In this document: piece by piece, positions 43,075 to 51,768 of the stretch
How the letters are laid out: every line of letters starts with the position of its first letter
How positions within the stretch are numbered: the first letter of the stretch is position 1
NCBI RefSeq assembly: GCF_013375155.1
Contig: NZ_JABXOF010000006.1
Span: 124,001 to 188,000 of the forward strand
Reading direction: 5' to 3'
DNA: 64,000 bases
Source: Serratia ureilytica
GTDB taxonomy: Bacteria > Pseudomonadota > Gammaproteobacteria > Enterobacterales > Enterobacteriaceae
Made by a program: the position numbers and the translations under genes
Notes under the pieces: model-generated
Databases searched by the model: none
Told to the model about the DNA's origin: nothing
Seen by the model: the letters and a program-made list of their open reading frames with translations, nothing else

Positions 43075-44070
43075 ATGGAGCTGCTTTGTCCCGCCGGCAA
43101 CCTGCCGGCCCTGAAGGCCGCGGTGGATAACGGCGCCGATGCCGTTTACATCGGGCTGAAAGACGATACCAACGCGCGCCACTTCGCCGGCCTCAACTTC
43201 ACCGAGAAAAAGCTGCAGGAAGCGGTCGATTACGTGCATCGCCACGGCCGCAAACTGCATATCGCCATCAACACCTTCGCCCATCCCGACGGCTACGCCC
43301 GCTGGCAGCGTGCGGTGGATATGGCCGCCCAACTGGGCGCCGACGCGTTGATTCTGGCGGATCTGGCGATGCTGGAATACGCCGCCCAGCGCTACCCGCA
43401 GCTGGAGCGCCACGTTTCGGTGCAGGCTTCCGCCACCAATGAGGAGGCGATCCGTTTCTACCAGCGCAACTTCGAGGTCGGCCGGGTGGTGCTGCCGCGG
43501 GTGCTGTCGATGCACCAGGTGAAACAGCTGGCGCGCACCAGCCCGGTGCCGCTGGAAGTGTTCGCCTTCGGCAGCCTGTGCATCATGGCCGAGGGGCGCT
43601 GCTACCTCTCCTCCTACCTGACCGGCGAGTCGCCGAACACCGTCGGCGCCTGTTCGCCGGCGCGTTTCGTGCGCTGGCAGCAAACCGCACAGGGCATGGA
43701 GTCGCGCCTGAACGACGTGCTGATCGACCGCTATCAGGACCACGAAAACGCCGGTTACCCGACGCTGTGCAAGGGCCGCTATCTGGTGGACGACGTGCGC
43801 TACCACGCGCTGGAAGAGCCTACCAGCCTCAATACCCTGGAGCTGCTGCCGGAGTTGCTGGCCGCCAACATCGCTTCGGTGAAGATCGAAGGCCGCCAGC
43901 GCAGCCCGGCTTACGTCAGCCAGGTGGCGCGCGTCTGGCGCCAGGCGATCGACCATTGCCAGGCCGATCCGGCCGCCTACCGCGCCGACGCCGCCTGGAT
44001 GGAGACGCTGGGCGCGATGTCCGAAGGCACCCAAACCACGCTGGGCGCCTATCACCGCAAATGGCAGTAG
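43075..44070 (+). CDS. ubiU: Ubiquinone anaerobic hydroxylation protein UbiU (U32 peptidase family)
   Basis: UbiU forms a 4Fe-4S heterodimer with UbiV that hydroxylates ubiquinone precursors without O2, with prephenate as oxygen donor in E. coli. The 331-residue U32-family protein begins MELLCPAGNLPALKAAVDNG and has the cluster cysteines in GSLCIMAEGRC, GACSPARF and TLCKGRY. ATG 43075 is fixed by similarity. ubiV follows after 11 bp. Confidence 0.96.
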   Translation: MELLCPAGNLPALKAAVDNGADAVYIGLKDDTNARHFAGLNFTEKKLQEAVDYVHRHGRKLHIAINTFAHPDGYARWQRAVDMAAQLGADALILADLAMLEYAAQRYPQLERHVSVQASATNEEAIRFYQRNFEVGRVVLPRVLSMHQVKQLARTSPVPLEVFAFGSLCIMAEGRCYLSSYLTGESPNTVGACSPARFVRWQQTAQGMESRLNDVLIDRYQDHENAGYPTLCKGRYLVDDVRYHALEEPTSLNTLELLPELLAANIASVKIEGRQRSPAYVSQVARVWRQAIDHCQADPAAYRADAAWMETLGAMSEGTQTTLGAYHRKWQ

Positions 44071-44081
44071 CCGGAGGAAAC

Positions 44082-44960
44082 ATGAAATACGCACTCGGGC
44101 CGGTACTCTACTACTGGCCGAAAAACGACATCGCAACGTTCTATCAACAGGCAGCGGACAGCAGCGCCGACATCATTTATCTCGGCGAGAGCGTCTGCGC
44201 CAAGCGCCGCGAGATGAAGGTCGGCGATTGGCTGGCGCTGGCGCGCGAAATCGCCCGCAGTGGTAAACAGGTGGTGATCTCCACGCTGGCGCTGCTGCAG
44301 GCGCCGTCCGAACTGAATGAGCTGAAACGCTATGTGGAAAACGGCGAGTTCCTGTTTGAAGCCAACGATCTGGGCGCGGTGAACATGGCGGCGGAGCGCG
44401 GCTTGCCGTTCGTCGCCGGCCATGCGCTGAACTGTTACAACGCCTATACCCTGCGCCTGCTGCGCCGTCAGGGCATGATCCGCTGGTGCATGCCGGTCGA
44501 GCTGTCGCGCGACTGGCTGGCCAATCTGCTGACGCAGTGCGACGAGCTGGGCTTCCGCCACGACTTCGAGGTGGAGGTGCTGAGCTACGGCCATCTGCCG
44601 CTGGCCTATTCCGCGCGCTGCTTCACCGCCCGCTCGGAGAACCGCGGCAAGGACGAGTGCGAAACCTGCTGCATCAAGTATCCGCAGGGCCGCATGATGC
44701 GTTCGCAGGAACAACAGCAGGTGTTCGTACTCAACGGCATCCAGACGATGAGCGGTTACTGCTATAACCTCGGTAACGAGCTGCCGAACATGCAGGGGCT
44801 GGTGGACATCGTGCGGCTGTCGCCGCAGGGCGCCGAGACGCTGGCGCAGATCGATGCCTTCCGCGCCAACGAGCGCGGCGAGCAGCCGCTGGCCTTGACC
44901 GACCACGCCGACTGCAACGGCTACTGGCGCCGCGTGGCCGGGTTGGCGTTGGTGGGGTGA
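44082..44960 (+). CDS. ubiV: Ubiquinone anaerobic hydroxylation protein UbiV (U32 family)
   Basis: UbiV is the partner of UbiU. The 292-residue protein carries the four cluster cysteines as GESVCAKRR near residue 39 and ARCFTARSEN...DECETCCIKYP near 180-197. GGAGGAAAC precedes ATG 44082. The gene order ubiT-ubiU-ubiV matches E. coli yhbT-yhbU-yhbV; after ubiV the E. coli order (yhbW) is interrupted by about 5.5 kb of accessory genes. Confidence 0.95.
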   Translation: MKYALGPVLYYWPKNDIATFYQQAADSSADIIYLGESVCAKRREMKVGDWLALAREIARSGKQVVISTLALLQAPSELNELKRYVENGEFLFEANDLGAVNMAAERGLPFVAGHALNCYNAYTLRLLRRQGMIRWCMPVELSRDWLANLLTQCDELGFRHDFEVEVLSYGHLPLAYSARCFTARSENRGKDECETCCIKYPQGRMMRSQEQQQVFVLNGIQTMSGYCYNLGNELPNMQGLVDIVRLSPQGAETLAQIDAFRANERGEQPLALTDHADCNGYWRRVAGLALVG

Positions 44961-45034
44961 TTGAGGCCGGCGCCGGGCTTTCCCTCGCCAGAGGAGCCTT
45001 TCAACGCCATTATTCGGCTGGCCGCCCGTGAGGA

Positions 45035-45067
45035 GAATGCGCCCGAAACCACACATCGGGCGCATTC
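45035..45067. terminator. Inverted repeat between ubiV and the chorismate mutase gene
   Basis: GAATGCGCCCGA (45035-45046) and TCGGGCGCATTC (45056-45067) are perfect 12-bp arms between two convergent genes. There is no T-run, so it may be a bidirectional terminator aided by Rho or an RNA 3'-end stabiliser. Confidence 0.6.
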
Positions 45068-45088
45068 AGCCAGAACAACGGCAGGCGA

Positions 45089-45631
45089 TTACCCTTTCAA
45101 CGCAATTCGCTTTAATGACTGCCACAGGCGTTCTTTATCGCCAACTTTCAGGTGGGTTTGTTCCAGGGATTTCATAAAAACAAACCTGTCATTAAAGCGC
45201 TCGCCTTTCTTCAATTTATTGCTGACGCTGGTCAAAATCTGGGTATTCAACCGGCTGATTTTCGCTCTCACACTGTCCAGCGATTCAGGCTGCCAGCCGT
45301 TTTCCGGCGCCGACAGCCAGTCTGCCCGGTAGCGATACTGAATCGCTTTGGCCGCATCCATTTGCGCCTGTATAAAAGGAGCCACCGACTTGCCATCCAA
45401 TCCCAATGCTTCCGCCTCGCGGACTGAGTTGGCCAATACGTTGGCCTCCTGAGGCAAATCCTCAATGGCCAGATGGTTGTTTGCCTTATACCCGGCAACG
45501 TCTTTCATGTAAGACAATCGCTGGTTAATCAATGAGGCGGTCTCGTCGGTTTGAATAGGCTTTGCCACCGCCGTGATAGAGAAAAATAATCCAGCCAAAA
45601 GCAGCAACCCTCTCGTCACTTTAAAATCCAT
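45089..45631 (-). CDS. Secreted chorismate mutase, AroQ gamma class
   Basis: The 180-residue protein resembles periplasmic chorismate mutases that turn chorismate into prephenate. A signal peptide (about residues 1-23, MDFKVTRGLLLLAGLFFSITAVA) is followed by the all-helical AroQ pattern: LINQRLSYMKDVAGYKANN, REAEALGLDGKSVAPFIQAQMDAAKAIQ and YRADW. Catalytic Arg/Lys residues appear present in LSYMKDVAGYK. It lies 13 bp downstream of an esterase gene in the same direction, in AT-richer DNA. Secreted chorismate mutases have no fully settled role; in some bacteria they form part of a periplasmic phenylalanine route. Confidence 0.88.
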   Translation of the reverse strand: MDFKVTRGLLLLAGLFFSITAVAKPIQTDETASLINQRLSYMKDVAGYKANNHLAIEDLPQEANVLANSVREAEALGLDGKSVAPFIQAQMDAAKAIQYRYRADWLSAPENGWQPESLDSVRAKISRLNTQILTSVSNKLKKGERFNDRFVFMKSLEQTHLKVGDKERLWQSLKRIALKG

Positions 45632-45644
45632 TTAACCTCTCCTG

Positions 45645-46433
45645 TCACAGCCCTGTTGGCAGTGGTTTTTGGCTCGCAACGAAATTCGCTATGCGTGCAT
45701 AATCTTTTGCCACCGCCGGATGTTTGCGCCCGGGAAGAAACTCGAAGCTGCAGCGCTCGCCGTCTTTCACTAACTGCGACGCCAGATTCCTGACATTCAA
45801 CCTTGGGTTATCCCCTATGCGCTGGAAGATCTCTTTCTCAAGATCGGTACTGTCCGGCTCCGCCCGCTCCTCGCGGCTGCCTAATAGCAGCGATAACCAA
45901 TCAATGCTTGCGGCAAGCTTAGCGTCGCCTTCGGGCAGCACCGCGCCATTCGCCCACCAGAGCGCGGGACTGGCGGCAACATAGCGCTGAAAAGCCGTTT
46001 GATGATGAAACGCCACGTATAAGGTGAAATGCCCGCCAAACGAATGCCCCGCCAGCGTTTGCATTTGCTTATTGACCTTAAAACGACATTCGACCCACGG
46101 TTTGACGACATCCTGAATAAATCGATAAAATTGCTCCGCTCCGCCCCCGTCTTTAAAGCGTTCGCTGCCATCGCTCACCGTATAGTCGAATGTGCGAGCC
46201 GCCTTAATATCGACCCCCTCCTGATAACCGATTCCAATATAAAGCACAGGGGATACATCATCACCGTGATAACCCGCCTTAATTAGGGTCTCAAAGTGTC
46301 TGTTGGCATCTAAAAAATACAACGGATTTAATTCGTTGCACCCAACATGCCGTTTATCGCATGCCAGGAAGACCTTATATTTTTGTCCATGATATTCAAA
46401 CAGAACCGTTTGAACGCTTAATTTACCCGTCAT
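45645..46433 (-). CDS. Alpha/beta-hydrolase, esterase family (IroE/esterase D-like)
   Basis: A 262-residue serine esterase of the putative esterase (PF00756-like) group. The nucleophile elbow is AGHSFGGHFTLY (Ser about 130), the likely catalytic His is in LPGRKHPAV near the C-terminus, and ASPALWWANG is typical of IroE-like siderophore esterases. No signal peptide is evident from the ATG at 46433 (MTGKLSVQTVLFEYHGQKYKV). The pairing with a secreted chorismate mutase is unusual. No siderophore genes are near, so the substrate is open. Base composition is AT-richer than the flanking ubi genes. Confidence 0.83.
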   Translation of the reverse strand: MTGKLSVQTVLFEYHGQKYKVFLACDKRHVGCNELNPLYFLDANRHFETLIKAGYHGDDVSPVLYIGIGYQEGVDIKAARTFDYTVSDGSERFKDGGGAEQFYRFIQDVVKPWVECRFKVNKQMQTLAGHSFGGHFTLYVAFHHQTAFQRYVAASPALWWANGAVLPEGDAKLAASIDWLSLLLGSREERAEPDSTDLEKEIFQRIGDNPRLNVRNLASQLVKDGERCSFEFLPGRKHPAVAKDYARIANFVASQKPLPTGL

Positions 46434-47001
46434 ACATCATGCTCCTTCATATTTGTTACATAACGGCACCTATCTGAAACATCCCGTTTACAGACCAATC
46501 TCATGACTATGAGCGAGCAATCCATTTAATTATCCTACAATTAATGATTTCCGCACGCTAAGATCGTAAATTCCGAGGAGTTCATCACACACATAAACAA
46601 TTAAGAAAACTTAATCATTTTGGGCGAAATAGAAATATAACAATTAAAATTGGATAAGCAATGTTCTATCCCGGCAAATATCACTTTTGGCTAAATAGTC
46701 GAAGGGTTATTTTTTAGGGATGATAAGGTTGAAAGAATTAGGAATAGCCTTATCAAAAAGAGAACATAACACTGCAACACAAACAGGCGTGATTGAAGGC
46801 GTGCGTGATTGTCGGCGGGCCAGACCGAATTTCAAGAAGGGGTTGCTGCGTGCCGCTAACGAGGAGAGTTTATGCTCGGCCGAAACCCGATTGCCGGGTT
46901 GTGGTCGCTTTGCGTTATCCCCGCCGGCCGCGGGAATAACGCAATAACCCATTGGATTAATTATCTTTTGACGTCACCGGGAAAGGCATCAATGCCTCCC
47001 C
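46434..47001. other. AT-rich intergenic region without a supported gene
   Basis: These 568 bp separate the esterase gene from the export operon. The half next to the esterase is strongly AT-rich and probably contains its promoter. Two short open frames on opposite strands (around 46707-46952) overlap each other completely, lack ribosome-binding sites and are not called. A GCGTTATCCC / GGGAATAACGC hairpin at 46912-46942 lies about 60 bp past the stop of the export operon and may terminate it. Confidence 0.5.
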
Positions 47002-48141
47002 TTACGCCCGCCGCTTCCTGAACATCCCGCGCAGCGCCACGCTGTTGCGCAAGAAGGCCACGCCGAAGCCCAGCAGGGTGTAGACCACGCCGAGTATCAG
47101 CATCATCACCACGTCGCCCCACACTTCATTCAGCGACAGCCCCATCTGGTTGACGCCGGCGATCGCCTTGGTGCCCCAGGTGGAGGGAATGCTGTACGAG
47201 ATGGCGCGCACCCAGGCCGGCATCGACTGCAGCGGCCAGATGGTGCCGGACAGGTAGAAGACCGGCGTAGTGATGAACGCCAGCGTCAGGTAGATCATCT
47301 CGACGCTGCGCAGGCACTCGGTCACCAGCTTGCCCAGCCCCAATACCGCCAGCAGGAACGGGAAGGTCAGCAGCAGCAGTTCGGCGATGTTCGCCGTCTG
47401 CCTATAGCCCAATACCCACGGCCACAGCACGAACAGCACGATCGACAGGAACAGCCAGATCGGCAGCAGCGCCGTCAGCCCGCCGAGGTGCGCCGCCAGC
47501 GGCGCTTTGCCGCCGGGCATGCTTTTCATGGCGATATTGACGCGGATACAGGCGATCAGCAACGAGTGCTGCAACAGCATCACCAACAGCCCGGGGAAGA
47601 TGATCGCCGCAAAGCTGATGCCGGGGTTGAACACGTCCAGCGTTTGTCCCAGTATCGGCGTCAGCAGTATCTGCGCCTGCCGTTCGCTGAAGCCGCTGCG
47701 CAGCAGCAGCCCGTTGTTGTACTCCGTCAGCAGCTGCTGATAGGCCGCCACCACGTCTTGTTGGATCTGGCCGTTAGCCAGGCGGTTGGTGGCGTCGCCG
47801 TAGACCGGCACCACGATGTTCTGCCCGCTGAGGATCTTCTTCTCCAGATCCACCGGCATGATGATCACCGCAAACAGCTTGCGCCAGCTGAGATCGCGCT
47901 GCGCCTGTTCCAGGCTGTCGTAGGTTTCAATCGCTATCTTGGACGTGGCGTCCAGCTGGCGGATCAGCTGCCGGCTGGCGGTGCTGTGATCCTGATCGAC
48001 CACTCCCACCGGCAGATCCCAGACCGTGCGGTTGGCGTACACCAGGCTCATGATGCACAGCGACAAGATCAGCATCAGCCACACCGGCCGCTCCAGCATG
48101 CCGAGCAGCACTTTAACGAAGGTTTGCCAATAGAGCTTCAT
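47002..48141 (-). CDS. ABC-2 type permease (second of the export operon)
   Basis: A 379-residue inner-membrane protein with one N-terminal membrane helix, a large periplasmic domain (about residues 35-170) and five or more C-terminal helices, the ABC2_membrane_3 / YhhJ architecture. The motif AISYSIPSTWGTKAIAGVNQMG is typical of the second half. ATG 48141 overlaps the stop of the preceding permease gene by 4 bp (ATGA). It is the last gene of an operon of HlyD-type adaptor and two permeases; no ATPase gene is adjacent. Confidence 0.88.
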   Translation of the reverse strand: MKLYWQTFVKVLLGMLERPVWLMLILSLCIMSLVYANRTVWDLPVGVVDQDHSTASRQLIRQLDATSKIAIETYDSLEQAQRDLSWRKLFAVIIMPVDLEKKILSGQNIVVPVYGDATNRLANGQIQQDVVAAYQQLLTEYNNGLLLRSGFSERQAQILLTPILGQTLDVFNPGISFAAIIFPGLLVMLLQHSLLIACIRVNIAMKSMPGGKAPLAAHLGGLTALLPIWLFLSIVLFVLWPWVLGYRQTANIAELLLLTFPFLLAVLGLGKLVTECLRSVEMIYLTLAFITTPVFYLSGTIWPLQSMPAWVRAISYSIPSTWGTKAIAGVNQMGLSLNEVWGDVVMMLILGVVYTLLGFGVAFLRNSVALRGMFRKRRA

Positions 48142-49292
48142 CCGGCGTTCCCCTCTTTTTCCAGCCGCGCCGGCAGGCGATTGCGCACCAGCAGCGCGGC
48201 CACCAGCGGATAGACCGCCAGCAGCGCGCACACGCTGAAGATGGCGCTGGCGTGCACCTGCCGCAGGAACACGTCAAACATCGCGTACAGCGCGTGGGTC
48301 AGCGGTTCGATGTTGGAAATGATGCGCGCCGGCAGCGGCATCGACAGCTCAGGCACCGCCATGCCGGAGAAGGTCATCGCGATACTGACCAAAATACCGA
48401 TCAGGCTGTACGCGGTAATGGTACTGCCGGTAAAGGTGTACAGCAGCAGGCCGATGCTCTGCGCCGCCATCACGTAGAACAGGCCAATCATCAACATAAA
48501 CAGCGGGTTGCCGCTGACGCGGGCGTCAAAGATGCCCACCAGCGCCGCGATCTCGACCATCAGCAGGGTGGTGAAACACAGCGTGTACGGCGCCAGCTTG
48601 CCGAGTAGCGCCAGGCTGAACGGCTTGGCCTGCAGCAGCGACTTGCTGCGCGCCAGCACGTAGATCATGCAGGTCACCGCGAACAGCTGCAGCAGATGGA
48701 TGGTGGCGGCGAACTGCTGGTAATAGATATAGCTGCCGCTGGCGTTGAACAGGCTGCCGTAGGAGAGCGTCACGTCCGCCAACGGCGGCAGCGTCTTGCC
48801 CATCTCGGTGGCGATGATGCTGCGGGTGCTGGCGTTGATTTCGTTCATCAGGCCGCCAAAGTCCTGGGTGGAGTACAGCCCGGCGCCGTAGAACAACGCA
48901 TTGTAGTACATCACCACGCTCGGCTGTTTGCCCGACAGCGCGTTGGCCTCAAGATCCGGCGGGATATACAGCAACGCGTAATCCTGCGCGCTGCGCAGGC
49001 GGCTCAGCGACTCCGGCAACCCGCCGCCGTAAGCCTCGACGTGGGCGTGCGAACCGGCGTCCAGCCGCCGCGTCAGCGATTTGGACAGCGGGCTGTGATC
49101 GCTGTCCACCACTGAGACCGGCAGATCGAGCAGCGTGCCTTCGGAGAAGTTGCTGCTGATCAGCGCAAACAGGATCAGCGGAAAGATCCAGCTCAGCCAG
49201 TGCACCACCGGGCTGCGAAAGGCGACGCGACACTCTTTGTCGAACGCGTGACTGAAGCAGCGCCAGCCGGCCCTTACTCTTTCCATTGCCAT
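48138..49292 (-). CDS. ABC-2 type permease (first of the export operon)
   Basis: A 384-residue protein with the same layout as its downstream neighbour: N-terminal helix (WLSWIFPLILFALISSNFS), periplasmic domain starting DLPVSVVDSDHSPLSK, and five to six C-terminal helices. The paired VVD-DHS motifs in both permeases (VVDSDHS here, VVDQDHS downstream) show they are paralogues from a tandem duplication. The start overlaps the adaptor gene by about 19 bp; an alternative ATG at 49286 is equally possible. Confidence 0.88.
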   Translation of the reverse strand: MAMERVRAGWRCFSHAFDKECRVAFRSPVVHWLSWIFPLILFALISSNFSEGTLLDLPVSVVDSDHSPLSKSLTRRLDAGSHAHVEAYGGGLPESLSRLRSAQDYALLYIPPDLEANALSGKQPSVVMYYNALFYGAGLYSTQDFGGLMNEINASTRSIIATEMGKTLPPLADVTLSYGSLFNASGSYIYYQQFAATIHLLQLFAVTCMIYVLARSKSLLQAKPFSLALLGKLAPYTLCFTTLLMVEIAALVGIFDARVSGNPLFMLMIGLFYVMAAQSIGLLLYTFTGSTITAYSLIGILVSIAMTFSGMAVPELSMPLPARIISNIEPLTHALYAMFDVFLRQVHASAIFSVCALLAVYPLVAALLVRNRLPARLEKEGNAG

Positions 49293-50245
49293 AAGGTGCT
49301 CATCCCCGGACGCAGGCCGTCCACCGGCTGTGACGGATACAGGCGCACTTCGAAGGTTTTCAGGTCGAAGTCGCCGGTGGCGCGGGTGGCGCGTTTGGTG
49401 GCGTAATCCCCCAGCGGCGCGATGTAGCGCACCTCGGTGTCGATCATTTTGTCCTTCAGCGCCGGCACCCTCAGCTTGACCTTGTCGCCTTTGCGCACGT
49501 GGGCCAGGATGTCTTCACGCAGGTTAAACACGAAGTAGGCGTCCGGCACCCGGATCAACGTCACCAGCGGGCTGCCGGCGTTCAGCAATTCGCCCACTTC
49601 GGCCGGGATCGGCCCCACTTCGCCGTCTACCGGCGCTTTCACCTGCAGATCGTCGCTCTGCGCCTGGATCTGCAGCAGGTTCTCTTCCGCCGCCCGCAGC
49701 GCCGCCGCATATTGCTGCCGCTGCTCGACGCGGTCGCCGTTGATGCCTTCATCCAGATTGGCCTTGGCGGCCTGCACCTGTTGGAAGGCGGTGTCGCGCG
49801 ACCGGCGCGAAGCGTCCAGCTCGGACTTCGAGATATAGCCTTTGCCGGCCACGCTCAGGTTCCGGTTGTAGTCGTTTTGCGCATTGCGGTACTGCGCCTC
49901 GGCCTGCGCCAGGTTGGCGCGCAGGTTGCGGATGCTCTCTTCACGGGTGCCGTGCAGCGACAGCTCGAGCTGCGCCTTGGCCTCGTCGCGCGTCGCCTGT
50001 GCGGAACGCAGTTGCGCCATCAGTTCGGGGCTATCGAGTTGAATGATCAGTTGGCCGCTTTTCACGTCGTCGCCGCGTTCGATCAGGCGTTCAACGACCC
50101 GGCCTTTCGCCTTGGATGCGACGATCACTTCGGGGGCATCCACTTCACCCTGCAGCAACAGATCCTGATTGTGCGCGCGGAACAGGATCGCCAATGCGAT
50201 CGCCGCCAACATCAGCAACAGGGTAAACAGCGTCTTTTTTTTCAT
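49274..50245 (-). CDS. HlyD family periplasmic adaptor protein
   Basis: A 323-residue membrane-fusion protein. It has an N-terminal signal anchor (MKKKTLFTLLLMLAAIALAILF), a biotinyl-lipoyl-like region split by a coiled-coil hairpin of about 130 residues rich in Ala/Gln/Glu, and a beta-barrel (VTLIRVPDAYFVFNLREDILAHVRKGDKV). ATG 50245 has GGGAG upstream and starts the similarity. It would link the two permeases to an outer-membrane channel such as TolC. It is divergent from yhbW over a 232-bp AT-rich promoter region. Confidence 0.9.
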   Translation of the reverse strand: MKKKTLFTLLLMLAAIALAILFRAHNQDLLLQGEVDAPEVIVASKAKGRVVERLIERGDDVKSGQLIIQLDSPELMAQLRSAQATRDEAKAQLELSLHGTREESIRNLRANLAQAEAQYRNAQNDYNRNLSVAGKGYISKSELDASRRSRDTAFQQVQAAKANLDEGINGDRVEQRQQYAAALRAAEENLLQIQAQSDDLQVKAPVDGEVGPIPAEVGELLNAGSPLVTLIRVPDAYFVFNLREDILAHVRKGDKVKLRVPALKDKMIDTEVRYIAPLGDYATKRATRATGDFDLKTFEVRLYPSQPVDGLRPGMSTLWQWKE

Positions 50246-50477
50246 TATGTCAGCTCCCGGAACGGTAAGCGGCGGGCGGGGATAATCATTTCCATGTCTC
50301 AAATTGCTCCAAAAAACACCATTGCACTCATGAGGATATCACAAGCACATATCTCCTCTTTTATAACTATAAATTGGATTATGCTTTTAACACTAAAAAG
50401 CATCTTTTTTTCGGCCTTTTAGTATGCAGACTCCTGCAATCGCCCTTTAAGCGATCCACTCTCTGATGGACGATGTC

Positions 50478-51491
50478 ATGACTGAACACACTGCCGTACC
50501 GCTTTCGGTACTGGATTTATCGCCAATCCCGCAAGGGGCCAAGGCACGCGACGCTTTCCACTGTTCGCTGGACTTAGCGCAGCACGCCGAACGCTGGGGC
50601 TACCAGCGCTACTGGCTGGCCGAGCACCACAACATGACCGGCATCGGCAGCGCCGCCACCTCGGTGCTGCTGGGCTATCTGGCCGCCGGCACCCAGAGCA
50701 TTCGCCTCGGCTCCGGCGGCGTGATGCTGCCGAACCATGCGCCGCTGGTGATCGCCGAACAATTCGGCACGCTGGAGTCGCTCTACCCGGGGCGCATCGA
50801 TTTGGGGTTGGGCCGCGCGCCCGGCACCGATCAGCGCACCATGATGGCGCTGCGCCGCCACCTGTCCGGCGACGTGGATACTTTCCCGCGCGACGTGCAG
50901 GAACTGCAAAACTACTTCTGCGACGCGCAGCCCGGGCAACCGGTGCAGGCGGTGCCGGGCCAGGGGCTGCATGTGCCGCTCTGGCTGCTCGGTTCCAGCC
51001 TCTACAGCGCACAGCTGGCGGCGCAGCTTGGCCTGCCGTTCGCCTTCGCTTCACACTTCGCCCCGGATATGCTGTTCCAGGCGCTGCAGCTGTACCGCGA
51101 GAACTTCAAACCGTCCAAACAGCTGGCGCAGCCACACGCCATGGTCTGCGTCAACGTGATCGCCGCCGACAGCGACCGCGACGCGCGCTTCCTGTTCAGC
51201 TCGATGCAGCAGCAGTTCATCAATCTGCGCCGCGGTTCGCCCGGCCCGCTGCCGCCGCCGGTGGATAACATTCACGCGCTGTGGACCGCCGGCGAGCAGT
51301 ACGGCGTCGAGCAGGCGCTGCGGATGTCGATCGTCGGCGATGAAAAAACGGTGCGCCACGGGCTGCAAACGCTGCTGCGTGAAACCGATGCCGACGAGAT
51401 CATGGTCAACGGCCAGATTTTCGATCACCAGGCGCGACTGCGTTCGTTCGAGATCGTCGCCGGCGTGAAGGGCGACATCGTGAAGGGCTAA
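50478..51491 (+). CDS. yhbW: Luciferase-like monooxygenase family protein YhbW
   Basis: A 337-residue FMN-dependent (LLM class) oxidoreductase matching E. coli Yhb[48 protein letters not shown] and [19 protein letters not shown]. Substrate unknown; the class oxidises small organic molecules using reduced flavin. ATG 50478 gives the E. coli-like N-terminus. In E. coli it is followed by mtr and deaD; mtr is absent here and yedF-yedE take its place. Confidence 0.93.
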   Translation: MTEHTAVPLSVLDLSPIPQGAKARDAFHCSLDLAQHAERWGYQRYWLAEHHNMTGIGSAATSVLLGYLAAGTQSIRLGSGGVMLPNHAPLVIAEQFGTLESLYPGRIDLGLGRAPGTDQRTMMALRRHLSGDVDTFPRDVQELQNYFCDAQPGQPVQAVPGQGLHVPLWLLGSSLYSAQLAAQLGLPFAFASHFAPDMLFQALQLYRENFKPSKQLAQPHAMVCVNVIAADSDRDARFLFSSMQQQFINLRRGSPGPLPPPVDNIHALWTAGEQYGVEQALRMSIVGDEKTVRHGLQTLLRETDADEIMVNGQIFDHQARLRSFEIVAGVKGDIVKG

Positions 51492-51499
51492 AAAGCGAA

Positions 51500-51524
51500 A
51501 AGGCGGTGGGAACCCCACCGCCTT
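51500..51524. terminator. Bidirectional hairpin between yhbW and yedF
   Basis: AAGGCGGTGG pairs with CCACCGCCTT in the 37-bp space between two convergent stops. The stem of about 10 bp is flanked by A residues on one side, consistent with termination of both transcripts. Confidence 0.65.
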
Positions 51525-51528
51525 GGCG

Positions 51529-51768
51529 TTAACGCTGGATCAGGTAGCGAATGGTCGGCCCGTCCTGCTGGATATCCAGCACCTTGTAGCCGTGGTTGCG
51601 CGCATCGAGCGGGATGTTGTTGATCGACTGCGGGCAATCGCTGATCACCTCCAGGATCTCCCCCGGCTTCAGCTGCGGCATCGCCTCCAGCGTCGCCACC
51701 GCCGGGTATGGGCAAGGCTCGCCCAGCATGTCCAGCCGGTAGTCCGGCACTATCGTTGTCGCTTTCAT
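51529..51768 (-). CDS. yedF: TusA-family sulphur carrier protein YedF
   Basis: A 79-residue TusA/SirA-like protein with the signature LDMLGEPCPYPAVATLEAMPQLKPGEILEV; the Cys in EPCPYP is the sulphur (or selenium) acceptor. Its start overlaps the yedE stop (ATGA), as in E. coli yedEF, so the pair is translationally coupled. A carrier role beside a sulphur/selenium-compound transporter is the family expectation. Confidence 0.93.
   Translation of the reverse strand: MKATTIVPDYRLDMLGEPCPYPAVATLEAMPQLKPGEILEVISDCPQSINNIPLDARNHGYKVLDIQQDGPTIRYLIQR

Noticed and set aside
46707-46952. Overlapping short frames of 75-81 codons on both strands
   Set aside because: They overlap almost fully, have no ribosome-binding site and no recognisable similarity; the region contains a GCGTTATCCC hairpin instead.
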